Source of the DNA: Homalodisca vitripennis
Lineage: Eukaryota; Arthropoda; Insecta; Hemiptera; Cicadellidae
Assembly: GCF_021130785.1 (NCBI RefSeq)
Contig: NW_025776252.1
Coordinates: 1-64,000, forward strand
Length of the DNA: 64,000 nt
Direction: 5' to 3'
Below the pieces are notes generated by a model, which was not told where the DNA came from, made no database searches, and saw only the letters and a list, made by a program, of their open reading frames with translations. This document shows positions 1-12,200 of this stretch, in pieces. Both the position numbers and the translations under genes were made by a program. Position 1 is the first letter of the stretch. Every line of letters begins with the position of its first letter.

Positions 1-2239
1 GGGAAATGAGTACTTTTTAATCAAATCTAAACGATTAAATAACTTGCTGTAATAAACAATGGCAAGTTTAATAAACTTAATTTTCATATAATTGGTAATT
101 TTAATCATTTAAACTAAAACCAGTATATCTGAACTTTAATCAGTTTGATAATATGTTCTAATTAAATTACCATTGGCCATTAATATAGGGTATTTTTTTA
201 TTTTTAACTAAAAAAAAACTAGAAATCTGTAATGATTTAAGAAACAGAAGAAAATAACAGGGATTATATAGTATAATGCCAAAGAGTAAAATTAAATACT
301 AATCAATAAAAATTTCTTAATACTACAACAGGAAGTAATGTGTAACAAACCCCTTAAGGGATCGTTGCAATTTTTTTCATATTAAAAAGAGAATTTTTAT
401 GAAAGTGGTCCTTTAGATTTTTAAATCACTTACTTGCAATATAATGTAATGTTTCAAAAACAACCAAAAAATTATTTGTAAGGATTTTAAACGACACAAT
501 TATTTCAAGGTTTTACGTTTTAAATAATAATTTAGGTTTTGATACAAGACATTTAACCCTTATATGTGGAATCAAAAAACTTTGTTAGTGAACTAACTGG
601 TTTCAAAAGTACGCCTTAAGATTGGTTGTGAACATGAGAGTCCTTCGTAGTACTCTGATAGTGGGTTAAAAAAAACCCAATCAAAAACATCGAAGAAGAG
701 AATACTTTTTTTCAAAATCTACTCTCAAAGAGCTGCACAAACAATGGATCAGAATACCCCAGCAGTAAAAACAATTAAATAGTAAGAGAAAACTTAATCC
801 AGACTTTCAAAACAAGTTCAATAAAAAAAAAAATATAGCTCAATTAATTTCAGTACAAACCAAGCTCTTTTTAACTTTCTCAATTGAATGGTCTTACAAT
901 ACAAATCTAAACAACTCCCCGTAAGATTGCTTTCTATTACTGTCCGTGGGTCTCACGTTAAGTCCGAGATGAAATAGATTAACGAGTTCATGGGATGCTA
1001 AATCTTTAGTGATTTGAAGAAAGTTCCGAAAAGTTTTAAAATGTCAATACAACATTTCCGGCTCCCAATCGTAAAACTTAAACAATCATAAAACTTTGGG
1101 GTCCAAGGATCAAACTTGTTGGAGCAACATTCCATCTTCTCGTGTGGTGGAATGGGTCTGTGTAACGAGCTTAATCCCACAACAATTGTTTGGCAGCTAT
1201 CTGGTTGTTTTGGCAGCTTCGGCGTGTAAAAACTATTAACAGCGTACTGTTTTTGTATTAAATTCCTCATATAAATTCCAATGTTATCAGCCATACACTT
1301 TCAGATCCCAATTGGAAAGCATGCGTTTTCATAAGCTGGCGGAGCTATACTATCTGGACTTGTATGCTTGAGTATAAAGTAATCCGTATCTTTCCCCGAG
1401 AGATTACGACCAAAGTCCTGGTCGAGTTTTTTTATGAACTGCAATGGAAAGTAGCGTAGTTAGCTACGGCAGAAAGCGGCGGAAAAGCGGCGTGACAAAA
1501 AGTTTGCAAATGGTTTAAGATCTAACCTTTTCAAAAAAAATGCGGTTAGCCATTTTAATCATCCTCTTTCTTTTCGAGGTCCTCAAGAACAATAAACTTC
1601 TTCAGTTTTTATGGGTTGAGTACAAAGCATAATATGGTATAACTGGCAAATACACTCGATATTTTCGACAGCTTTTCTGTTTTAGTGTCAATGCTTTATA
1701 AACATATAGGTTCTGGAATATGTAATATTTTCGGAAAATCTTAGTGACAAAACTTATTTCGTAAAATTAGTGATTTGATTATGAAAAAGGATTTCCTTAG
1801 TAAAATTTCAACTTCTTACACTTGTATAAATATATTTTTAACTTGAAACACTTCACTGCAGTAAGTTTATCAGTAAAGGACGCAAGAGCAGGCAAAAACT
1901 GTCAAACGATATGATTTTCAACTTCGTGTTTTGTGGTAATCACTCAGGCAAACTGAGAAAAAACAGAAAGTTCCTCATTCAATCCAATCCGGAGGAAGCA
2001 GAGCCATCCTTTCCTGAAAAATAAAGCGGAAGCAAATATATACAAATAACATTTTTAGAGTATAAATTTAGCTTAATAGTTAAAAACTTTCAACCGTTAG
2101 ATTAATTTTCAATATAATACTGTTTTAAATCAAATTATGAATTAAATTTTCAATGGTAATCACACAATGGCTATCATTAACCTTACTTACACTGGCGTGG
2201 GTCATTTTTGTACATCTAGAATTGTATGCAATTTTTTCA
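1..2239. other. AT-rich region without identifiable gene
   Basis: The sequence is AT-rich with frequent A and T runs and stop codons in all frames. A slightly GC-richer patch at about 940-1,500 contains one 98-codon open frame, listed separately. I see no repeat family, RNA gene or convincing exon elsewhere in this stretch. Confidence 0.6.
998..1294 (-). CDS. unrecognised 98-codon open frame, doubtful
   Basis: A minus-strand frame opens at an ATG at 1,294 and ends at a stop at 998. It encodes about 98 residues including five cysteines (one adjacent pair near the middle, one near the end) and several prolines, in a locally less AT-rich patch. No domain, signal peptide or membrane segment is evident and I do not recognise the protein. 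It could be a single exon, a decayed repeat or a chance frame. There are no obvious splice signals or neighbouring coding pieces, so it is weakly supported. Confidence 0.15.
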   Translation of the reverse strand: MADNIGIYMRNLIQKQYAVNSFYTPKLPKQPDSCQTIVVGLSSLHRPIPPHEKMECCSNKFDPWTPKFYDCLSFTIGSRKCCIDILKLFGTFFKSLKI

Positions 2240-3990
2240 AATATATAAAACAAGGTGTCTACAAATGGAAAGGAGAACAAATAAATTTTATATTAACAAT
2301 ACTAATCGTAAATTCGACGACGGACGGTTAATTTTCATTGAATAATTAAAGTGTTTTTTTAAGGAAAATTGTAGTCTAATAAAATTTAAACGTTTTTTCA
2401 CATGAATTTAATGACCAGAAAAAATTATGGGTAAACAATTACAATTATGGGGCACATTAAATCTTAAGTGTTTATACGGTTTTATAATAAATAATAGTTA
2501 AAAAATTAAATTTCAGGGCCAATAACGTAGAATCAGAACAATAATTGTAACTTTCAATAAACACTTGATAGCAATAGTAGCAATCAATAGTTTGGTGAAA
2601 AACATGATATGCCCCAGTAAAACCTTCAACAGTAATGTTAAAATTGTCATTATGAACAATAAATTCCTTCTATAAAATAACTTTCTAATAATCAATATAT
2701 AACTTAAATTAGTCCGTAAGAGTAATAATAACTAATCAAGTAACTGCTAAAATTAGAAGTAACAAAAAAACAACGTTTGTTTGAAATAAACATCGGTATT
2801 TTTTTAAAGAAAACAAATAAGTGGAACCAAATCCATATAGTAACAAAAACATAAAAATTACACAAAACGCTAAATAATGCTGATAATTTTTTTATATATG
2901 TAAAGCAAAAATGTAAATCAAAATAAATAATTACACTGTATTTAATTCGTAATAATTGGAATAAAATGTATTAAATAACAATCTATAAAACTTTACAGTA
3001 CATTCACAAATATATAGATAAATGGGTTTTTCAGGCATTAACAAATGGTAAATTACATAAAATCTGTTTATTTTCTATTAACGGGGTTCGTAGATATATA
3101 AAACAATGTTCTACAATTAAAGGATAACAATAATTTTAGTAATAAACGCTACTTAATAATCGTAAAATTCGATTCGACGGTAAATTCATTGAATAATTAA
3201 AATTTTTAAGAATAATGGTAATTAATAAAATTTAAACGTTTTTCACATGAATTTATGACTCAGAAAATAAAATTTTATGGGCTTTAAACATTTACAATTA
3301 TGGGGCAACATAAATTCTTAAGTGTTTATAAACGGTATATAATTAAATCAATGTATAAAAAAATTAATTTCAGGCCATTAACGAGTAGAATGAACAATAT
3401 TAAGTAATTCCAAATAAACACTTTGGATAGCAGCCAATAGTTTTGTGGGAAAAGCATGATATGCCTAAGTAAAACCTTCAAAGATATGTTAAAATTTGTC
3501 TCATTATGAACAATATACTTCCTTCTATAAAAAATACTTTTTCTAATTATCATTATTAAATTTATTAGTCCGTAAAGAGTAATAATAACTAATCATAAAA
3601 TTGCTAAAATTTAGGAAGTACACACAAAAACAACGTTTGTTTTGTGATATACATCGTAATTTTTTTTAAAAGAAAAACAAAAGTATGTGGGGGGGGGGGG
3701 GGGAAAAATAACCAAATCCATATAGTAACATTAAAAATTACACAAACGCTAAAATAAATGTCTGGATTATTTTTCATATATGGTTAAAAGCAAAAATGTA
3801 AATCAATATATAAATTAAACTCTGTATTTTAATTCCGTAAATAATGAATGAAAAATAAAATGTAATTAAATAAAACATAATCTTTAGTAACTTTAAACAT
3901 ACATTACACAAAATATATAGATAATGGAGTTTCAAGGCTGTTAAACAATGTAATGTTATAAAATCTGTTATTTTTCTATTATCGGCGGGG
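2240..3990. repeat. two-copy tandem duplication, ~0.86-kb unit, indel-rich
   Basis: Copy 1 runs about 2,240-3,093 and copy 2 about 3,094-3,990. The same landmarks recur in the same order: a stretch beginning atatataaaacaa, the phrase cattgaataattaaa, a cluster near cattatgaacaata, then caacgtttgttt and finally aaatctgtt before a ggggt. The copies differ by many 1-3 base insertions and deletions, mostly in homopolymers, rather than by substitutions. Open frames in either copy are chance frames that shift with these indels. The pattern could be a diverged duplication or one locus represented twice by poorly corrected reads. Confidence 0.7.
3689..3703 (+). repeat. G15 homopolymer
   Basis: Fifteen consecutive G bases lie inside the second tandem copy. 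The matching place in copy 1 (around 2,820) has only two G bases, so the run is specific to one copy. In DNA this AT-rich, it is more likely a local sequencing or consensus problem than a biological signal. Confidence 0.85.
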
Positions 3991-6640
3991 TGGTAAATTT
4001 TCACATCACTACAAGTCAATTTTTTTTTTTAATATCCTAAACTGAGAATACATAATTAAATTACATTAGTTTTTTTATTGTTTAGAATACAATTTGTTAA
4101 ATATCAACAGGGTTTATTTTCAGAAATAGTTTTTAATTGAAAAAATCAAAAAAGCGAAAGTTTTGAAACTAAAAACCTAAATCAATAAATTTTCAAGAAC
4201 CTGTATAAACTCCATTGAGGAAACTGATTAAAGGTTCTATCGCACTGATTTGGTAATGTGACAAGGACAAAAAAAAATATGTAACTAAATTATGTAAAGT
4301 ATGTAACTAAATTGAAATTTATTAGTTTTAAAAATCAAATAATTTTTATAAATCAAGTCGTTCACTGATTTGATGTTAATTAACTTTTTTGAGAAGAATC
4401 TATCCCGGATATTTCGTTAGTTGTTGCTGATTTGTAGTACACAATCTATTCTTATTTAAATCATTATACCGGAGATCGTAGATATTGATTACACAGGGCA
4501 TTACTACACTTAAATTATTAAAAAGTGCAATGACAATTAAAATTAATATTACAAGTAGCTTTCAACTAAATGAAGCATCAGACTTGTAACATGGTCATAA
4601 ATTAAATTTTATAGTCATAGTGACAATTATAATATTTAATGTTGTTGGTACGACGTCTGAATAGGAGGAATGATCAAGTAAATTTCACAGGGAACATTGT
4701 TAATAAATGTTGTTATAGGAATCACAAATCACAAAGATATAAGAGGAGCTATAGAGTCAGGCTTAGGGGAAGCCACAGTCCTGGAAAACACTGTCCCTTC
4801 TGTTTCTTATACTTGTAGAGTTTCCCTACTATACTTTATTTAAGTATCTTTTTTATGTAACCAAGATCTTATTTACTTATTAGGGAATTACTAAACAACT
4901 GATTCATATATTATTTTTTATGTTTACGATCATATTAGATGATAGTCACGAAATTATAGATTTGGAAATAAAGTTTCAACTAAGGTAAATCCACCTTTAC
5001 ATTTACTAATAGCTTTTTAGATATATAGTACCTGAAATCATACTTTTTTCATAAAGCATTAAGTACTTGGTTCTTATAGTTTTACAGTCAACTATTAAGA
5101 CGCCATATAAAAGTTTGTTTATACTGGTAATGCCTTTAGTTAAAGGGATATGTGATTGTATTTTTGTTGCATAAAATATCCATAAAAAAAATTGATTTCA
5201 TAGACAAATAAAACTTTAGTCTGACAGATAGAGTAGCAATATCTCTAAAACCTTTATGGCACTACTACAACATCCATTATAAAGCTATAGTTTTGAGAAA
5301 TCAAGCGTTCATACTTTAAAAACACTATACTATGTAATACTTATGTAAAGTAAATTTGATGATGAGAACTTAAATGCTGACAAATTAGAAAAATTTTCAA
5401 TACCTCTAAGTCACTGTTAAAAACATAATTAAACATTGGTTTATACAGGATGTCGCACGAGTAACCCAACAAACTTATTGGGTAGTTCCACTCCTCAAAA
5501 TAATGAAAAAAAATGTTTCATATAAATATACGTCCCGAAATGCTTTGTTAGCGAGCTACTGCTTACAAAGGATTTTCTAGCAAAGGACAGAAATAAAGGC
5601 CAAACTGATTGCTTTTATGGTGTATAGATAGTTGTTAAATGTATTGGATTTTATGTTTAAATGAACTAAATTATTTAATAAAATCCGTCCTAGGCATGTA
5701 AAGAAAACCCATTTCTGAGATACCAGACAAAATATGCAAAATACGGTCTCGAAAACAATTTTTTGTTTTAGATTTGAATTCCGTTAACTTCGTGAAAATG
5801 TCGTAATAAAAAACGCTAACCTTATAACAAAAAACTTTGAGTGAATTTAATTCCGAAGAGAATAATGTAAAATAGGCTACAAATAACAAACTCACTGTTT
5901 AAAATACAAATCTTTAATTAAATCAACACATGTGAAAAGTCAAACAGAAAATGCAATATCTGTTTATAAAATGAAAGTTTTTCACAAAAACAATATATAT
6001 ATATATATATTTTATGATCTTTGCTAATATATTTATTCCGAATTTTATGATTTCCATACCTTATAAATAGTTTTCAAAAATGGTTTCCTTGATAATTTAT
6101 GCACAATTTAATGCGTTTAAACGAAATCGGTCGTTCTTAAGTAGTTCACAAGCGTTTAAAATATGTTTCAATCATTCTTTTTTGGAATTAAGTTCTGTGT
6201 ATAACAAGTAGCTTTAAATGATCGCTAAGAAACATATCCATGATATGTGAAGCAGGGGACCTAGGAAATCAATTAATTGGTCCAGACTCCCCCAATTCAT
6301 CTGCCTGGAAAAACGTAATCCATAGTATATTTTATTTATTTGTTAATTTTATTTAATGCTATGTCAATAATAATAAAAATTGTTTTTACTTTTGAATATA
6401 AGAAAACATTTTTAGAGCTTTTGTAGTCTTGACAAAAAATGTATATTTATACATGCGTTGAAACATTAGTTATAAATGTGCCTTATAGTGAAGTGTTAAT
6501 ATTAGTTACAACAGTTTGGTTTCGAAAATATTATTTTAGAATAAAATTACATAGTAAATACATATGTAGTAGCTTCATACAGAGTTTTTACTAAAGTAAG
6601 AAAACATATATTTCAAATGAAACAAATAAACACAAGCCAG
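3991..6640. other. AT-rich intergenic stretch, nothing coding
   Basis: No open frame with coding character was seen. The stretch holds a short duplicated phrase (atgtaactaaatt, twice at about 4,279-4,313) and a dinucleotide AT run at about 5,992-6,011. Nothing else is recognisable. Confidence 0.6.
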
Positions 6641-6780
6641 TAGGGCACGGACGAGATGGTAGGGATTACGCGCTGGCTGCTGATGCTGTGAGTTGGTGAC
6701 ATTTGGATCAAGTCCCTGTTATTCACCCAGCGTGAGCTACCCGACGTGAGAGATTATATCGTGCTTTATTGTTTTTTTCA
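6641..6780 (+). repeat. probable tRNA-derived SINE head
   Basis: A GC-richer island begins near tagggcacgg. It has an A-box-like segment around 6,653-6,664 (gagatggtaggg) and a B-box match at 6,706-6,714 (gatcaagtc, fitting GWTCRANNC), about 50 bases apart as in a pol III internal promoter. The motif gcgctggctg after the A box resembles the anticodon-arm side of tRNA-derived SINEs. A T7 run at about 6,772-6,778 could act as a pol III terminator. No intact cloverleaf can be folded by eye, so a functional tRNA gene is unlikely and a decayed SINE or tRNA pseudogene is preferred. Confidence 0.45.
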
Positions 6781-9041
6781 CGATGAGCTTCGTTATTTCA
6801 GTATGTAATTGGAGTTTGGCTACATAATAATTATTTTTAAATAAATAAGGGATGTTTTGTGATAAATGTTACATCTTACAATTTATTAACCATTAGTATA
6901 ACCTGACAAACGTACAAATAATAGTCATTCCATTGCGATAGTTCTAAGTAAGTTAAGACACTTTTGCAAAAATATTTTCAAAACACTCGTAGTATTCTAA
7001 TGAACTAGAAACAAACTATGAAAATAATTTGTATATTAAATACATTTTATATTAAACACTTAAATATTTATATAATATGTTTCATAAATAGTAGTAACCA
7101 AGTAATCTATCCTTTTAATTTTACACCAATTACAAATCACATGTATAGCTTAAGTTTTTCTATTTTGTAATATATCTTTACGTTATGTTATATATAATTC
7201 CAATCTTTGTGAATGAATGTATCTGCACGTAGCTAAGTAAATGAAAATTTTTATATTGTAATAAATGTAGATTTAAAAGTTGTTTGATTTATTGACATCA
7301 TTGAGAATATTTTCAACTCTTTTTGACATGTGACGATAATTTTTTTTGTTATACAATTACATGTTTACATTTAAGATTGTCTTCACTTATAATCGTTTAT
7401 GTAGAGGACATTGAAGAATGAAAATAACCATGTAATTAATTCCCCATATTTGAAATCATTTTCAGCATTTAGGCTGTGGATTTAAAATGTTTAATTCTTG
7501 CAAGGTATAATCATATGATTTAATGACTTTATACAATCAAGGTCTCACAGCTTCACTTAAAACAACTTTCGGTTGTTATTAATTTCAGAAAGCATTTCAA
7601 GAAAGTGGAAGAGAATTTATTCTATTTTAACTGTAATTAAATTTTATGTCCAAAAATGTTTTACTTATATTTAATAAACCGAGAGGAGAAGGAATTTGTG
7701 CTAACCCTCGTTTTCGTTACATAAAACAAAATCTTTTTTGGATATAAAACCATTCATAAAAGTTTTTTATGTGTCTTCAAAAAAACAGTTGTTGTACCTG
7801 TTCTGTAATACATATAATGTTGCTATCAATAAGAAAAAAGTGAATCATATTTTATTTTTATTTTATGCTTTTACACGTCCTATAAGCGGACGTTAGTTTT
7901 TCTTTGCACAGGGTCTCATATTTTGAAGCACTAACTCTTTATTAAAATAGCAACTGCTGTTTTTGCCGAACCTGAATTTAAAACTTGTAATGAAGGCTTA
8001 CTTTAAAATTCTAATACATTTGGATGTTTTTAACTACTTAGTGGTTCGTAAGAAGTATAACGTTTGGATTCTTGTAAAAAAGAGAATTTTCCTAATTTGT
8101 ATATTCTCACATCTTACACTAAGAAAATTTATTTCGGAAGAAAGAGAACGGAGTGTATATTGCCATTGAAACTTGAATATAAAATTTCTAATTTCTTTTA
8201 ATGGTTATTCTAATATTTCCAATTTTAAAATAATTTTAATATTACACTAGTGAAAAATTAAAATAAATTAGTGTTATATTGTACTGCAATACATACCTCC
8301 TCTTTCAAAATATCTTTACTAGTGAGGTCGTCAGTAGGATGTGTAAAGTGAATTTCCTCCCACATTACCTTTTTTCCCTGTAGTTTATGCATCCTGTAAG
8401 TGCACAAGAATGCATTTTAACAATTTAAAATTAATCGTACACTACTCATAACCACTTTATAGCAATATTTTACAGCTCAAACCATAAAAAAAGCAATGTT
8501 TAATCTCTCACTTCCGACAGACAAGCTTGGCAATACACATACTCAGCTCATACATTACAGGGGCATGTATAAGACTACTGTCAGATCTAAGCATCAATTG
8601 CGCTGCGATCTATTGTTTCAACATTTTAATTGTCTTTTAGGAATGAGTCGAAAGTATTCCTTCTATAAATGTTATAATTTGAGAAAGATACACGAAACAT
8701 TTACATTCCAGTAGTAGTTCTATTTTAGTATAATATTTCATACATATACAATGGCCTTGAATTACATCGTACAATCAAGAATATGCTAATAATTTAACTA
8801 ATACATCTCTATACATACACGATTTGTTGAAAAAAATAGCGAAATTTTACACATACACAAAAAATTACCTAATGTTTAATTTTTGAATAATTATGAGTTG
8901 CAAAAATTATATGGACATACCATTGAATGAAAAACATGTTTTTTGGTAAAAAAAAAATATGATATTTAACAAGTATTTAAATACTGAATTTAGCAACAAA
9001 ATGTAATTGTAACACACATATTTTCCTTATATTTTTAGTAT
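6781..9041. other. AT-rich intergenic stretch
   Basis: Several 60-75 codon frames occur here, but none has recognisable composition or motif. They look like chance openings in AT-rich DNA. No repeat or RNA gene was identified. Confidence 0.55.
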
Positions 9042-9202
9042 AAAACAAACACTTCAATAATATAGTTTTTTTTATTTTTGTAAGGCCTTTCTTACTCAGA
9101 CAATCTTCAGACCAACATAACTGAATTTGAGTACAGATATTCTCATTGAGTAAGAAAGGTCTCATAAAAATAAAATACGTATAGTATTGGAGTGTTTGTT
9201 TT
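9042..9202. repeat. 161-bp imperfect hairpin, MITE-like
   Basis: The left arm 9,042-9,098 begins aaaacaaacacttcaata and ends cctttcttactca. The right arm 9,147-9,202 is its imperfect reverse complement: it begins tgagtaagaaagg and ends gtgtttgtttt. The loop is about 48 bases. Arm pairing is strong at both ends and interrupted in the middle. An 87-codon minus-strand frame crossing it is a by-product. It may be a short fold-back transposon or MITE. A pre-miRNA is possible but the loop is long. Confidence 0.55.
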
Positions 9203-12200
9203 AAATGAATATATAATTTCCAATAATAAAAGACCTTCAAGAAGATATTTCCTTACTTCAATTCTTAGTTTTATTACATACTAATGTAACTTATGATGGA
9301 TAAACTAAATTCAATAGAAAATTATAAATTTTTTTAAAGTATTTTTATCTAAAAATTCTATTTTTATTATCTAAATTAACTTGTTTTTTAATTTGGCTTA
9401 AACTAGTGATACTTTTCAGATTCTATTTGATAATTTGGTTGTTAAAGTCTGTTAGCTTCTAAATTTTACTGATGTATAATTAACATATTAACGTATTATA
9501 AGGATTATAAATTTAATCTATGATAATATTTTAAAACTGTTTTTGAATTTTCGTGCTGAGAACCTTTGAAGTAAAGGTTATATTGTGTCTAATAAACATT
9601 CTAATCTTTATTTTCTTAAAAAATATTTTTACGAGAAAAAAATTTTATTTATATAGTTTTGCTATAGTAATATTACGAGACATAATTGATTAATTTAATA
9701 AAAAGATTAATGCGAATTATAAACTATATTTTGTTACTTACCGTAGTTTCCGGAAAGTTTTTAAAGTATCGTTTTCATTTCAGATCGGATTTAAAATACC
9801 TTTGGGATATAGTTATTTGTGTTTTTTATTTTTTTTTAATTGTTTTTTTTAATTGTTTTTAAATTGTATAGATAAGAATTCATTAAAAAATAAAAATAAT
9901 TTAAAATATTACTGTCTATTCTCAAACGAACCTAAATTTTTTTTAACGTAAACTTTTAAGCTACAAGTCGTGTTACACTTACCTGAGTTTTTGACAGTAA
10001 ATCTCTATTGAGTGAGTAATCTGCTTTTGTTATGAGAGACGGCCATTACAGAAACACGGCTTTACAATATACCCATTATGTTGATAGGAGATAACAAAAA
10101 TATTGTACAGTAAATGGCATAGTTTAGTAAGTGGTCACTTTTAGAAGGATATTCATTGATAAAACTAAATCGTATACACAACTTTAAATATTTGAATGAT
10201 TAAACCGCTTGTTATCAATGAACACTGACTATTTCGGCCATACATTTTATGATGGAAATTTAATAATGTAGTTATGGTTACCAAACCCACCTATTGGTTT
10301 TATTCATAAGCAGTATTGCGTTATAAAATAAGTTCCCGTTTGTTAGATTATGGAAAATCATAGCTGGTGTAAATTACATTGAAGCGCTAGAAGTTAACTC
10401 CGTGGTTTTCCCAACATGTAAGATAAGTGTTTCTTACACGTGACGTTGATGTATCAACGTTTATATTAACCAACCTCATGAATAAACTCTTCGTCGTAAA
10501 TTTCTTGAAATTTGTTGTTAATGATTTGCTACTCCTGGCAAACACGAGGTTGGCCCAGATTAAAAATATTTATAGTCTTTTTTACTAAGTGTAGATTCAA
10601 CCTCAACCTATAAACAAGACAAGTAAAAACAATCTGTGGACTAAATTACATTATAATGGACAAAAATACACATTTTAATAATTTTTTTATCCCAATAAAT
10701 AATTTTTTACGCCTATTACAATTTATAAGTTAACATCGCAAAATTAAATTAATCATTACAGAATCAACCAACGTTGAGCAAGGCTGATGCTTGGATGAAA
10801 AATATAAATTTGCCCTATTTAGAATTTCAAATGTACATTGTAAAAAATAAAAAATATATAAAAAAGCGTTAAAAAGGTATTTTATTGTATAATTGTATCA
10901 AACACTTTTCGGGGCTACATCACTAATATAATTAGGGCACCTTAACTTTACGTAGTAAAATAAAACAGCCTTTACTTTACTTTTAACTTTTTAACGAATT
11001 CGGAGCTATTATTCACTTAATATAAATTCCAGTAATTATCTGTCATGCAACTATTAGGTAAGACCATTGAAAACAGCATAATTGGCAATTCGTCAAGTAA
11101 GTAGGGCGTATTATGTGAAAAATCGATGCGTGCAGAAGGTGGAATGGCTAGAAACTCGCTGGCCTGTTTACTTTCACCTGGCAGATGGCCAACTAAATTC
11201 CTACGCAGATATTATGAGCACATATTAGAGTTCGATTTCAATATAAATAGAATATCAGCTAACATATCATAAATAAAAGGTTGATTATTTGTAATATTAT
11301 ATGATTATAACCATTGCATCTAATATTATCTTATAGAATTGTATCGTTAAATTTAAATATAAGTAAGAAATCATACTGTAACTGTAATGTTTGCCCTTCC
11401 TACCACAGCTGCGTTATGAATTGCTATCGTGTGAGAAAACAACATAAATGCACTGAATTGTGCACCTGATAAGACAGTGAGACTGCCACTTCACCTATTT
11501 ATACGTGTCTCTTAATGACGATAAGATGAACTGAATCTAAAATCAAAATTCAAATAAGTACTTCGTAATCTTCAGCTCAAGATAAAGTATAAGCAATTGA
11601 AAATACCAACACTTTTACCTGTAGAACTGTGTAAACCCTAAAACAAATATAAAAGAGCAACTAAAAGTGTTCTGCGGCACTTGATGCTTTAGTGTTATAA
11701 AGCTCCAGTATGAACGTGACTACAAAGAAACTGCTTTAGATAAACAAATGAAAGTTTGAAGCTGATGAACGTCATGTATCACTACTAAACTGTATATCAG
11801 TCTATTTTATTGTATGTTTCACTCATAAAAAACTTAAATACTGAACTATACAATGGTAATTAACTCTGTAAACCTATATAGAAGGGAGTACTTTACTGTT
11901 AATTGACAGCTTAGAAAGCTTAATAATAAATTGTTAATTTCTGATATAAAATACTAATCATAACAATTAAGTATTCTCTGTATATATTTCCTAAACACAT
12001 TTTGAAGCAATGGTTGGCTCTTTAGGAACAAAAATATTTTATTTCAGTGGTTATTTTATATACAGTGGTGGACGTTCTACGTCAAATCCAAATTATAATG
12101 TAGATTATAAGATAGTATAAACGATAACTACCAGAAACTAAAACCTCGCTAAAAGTTCAACTTATTCTCTTTTAGCCAATGAGCCAGCATTTTAGTGGCG

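Noticed and set aside
6641..6780. Functional tRNA gene
   Set aside because: No consistent acceptor stem or cloverleaf can be drawn by eye around the boxes.
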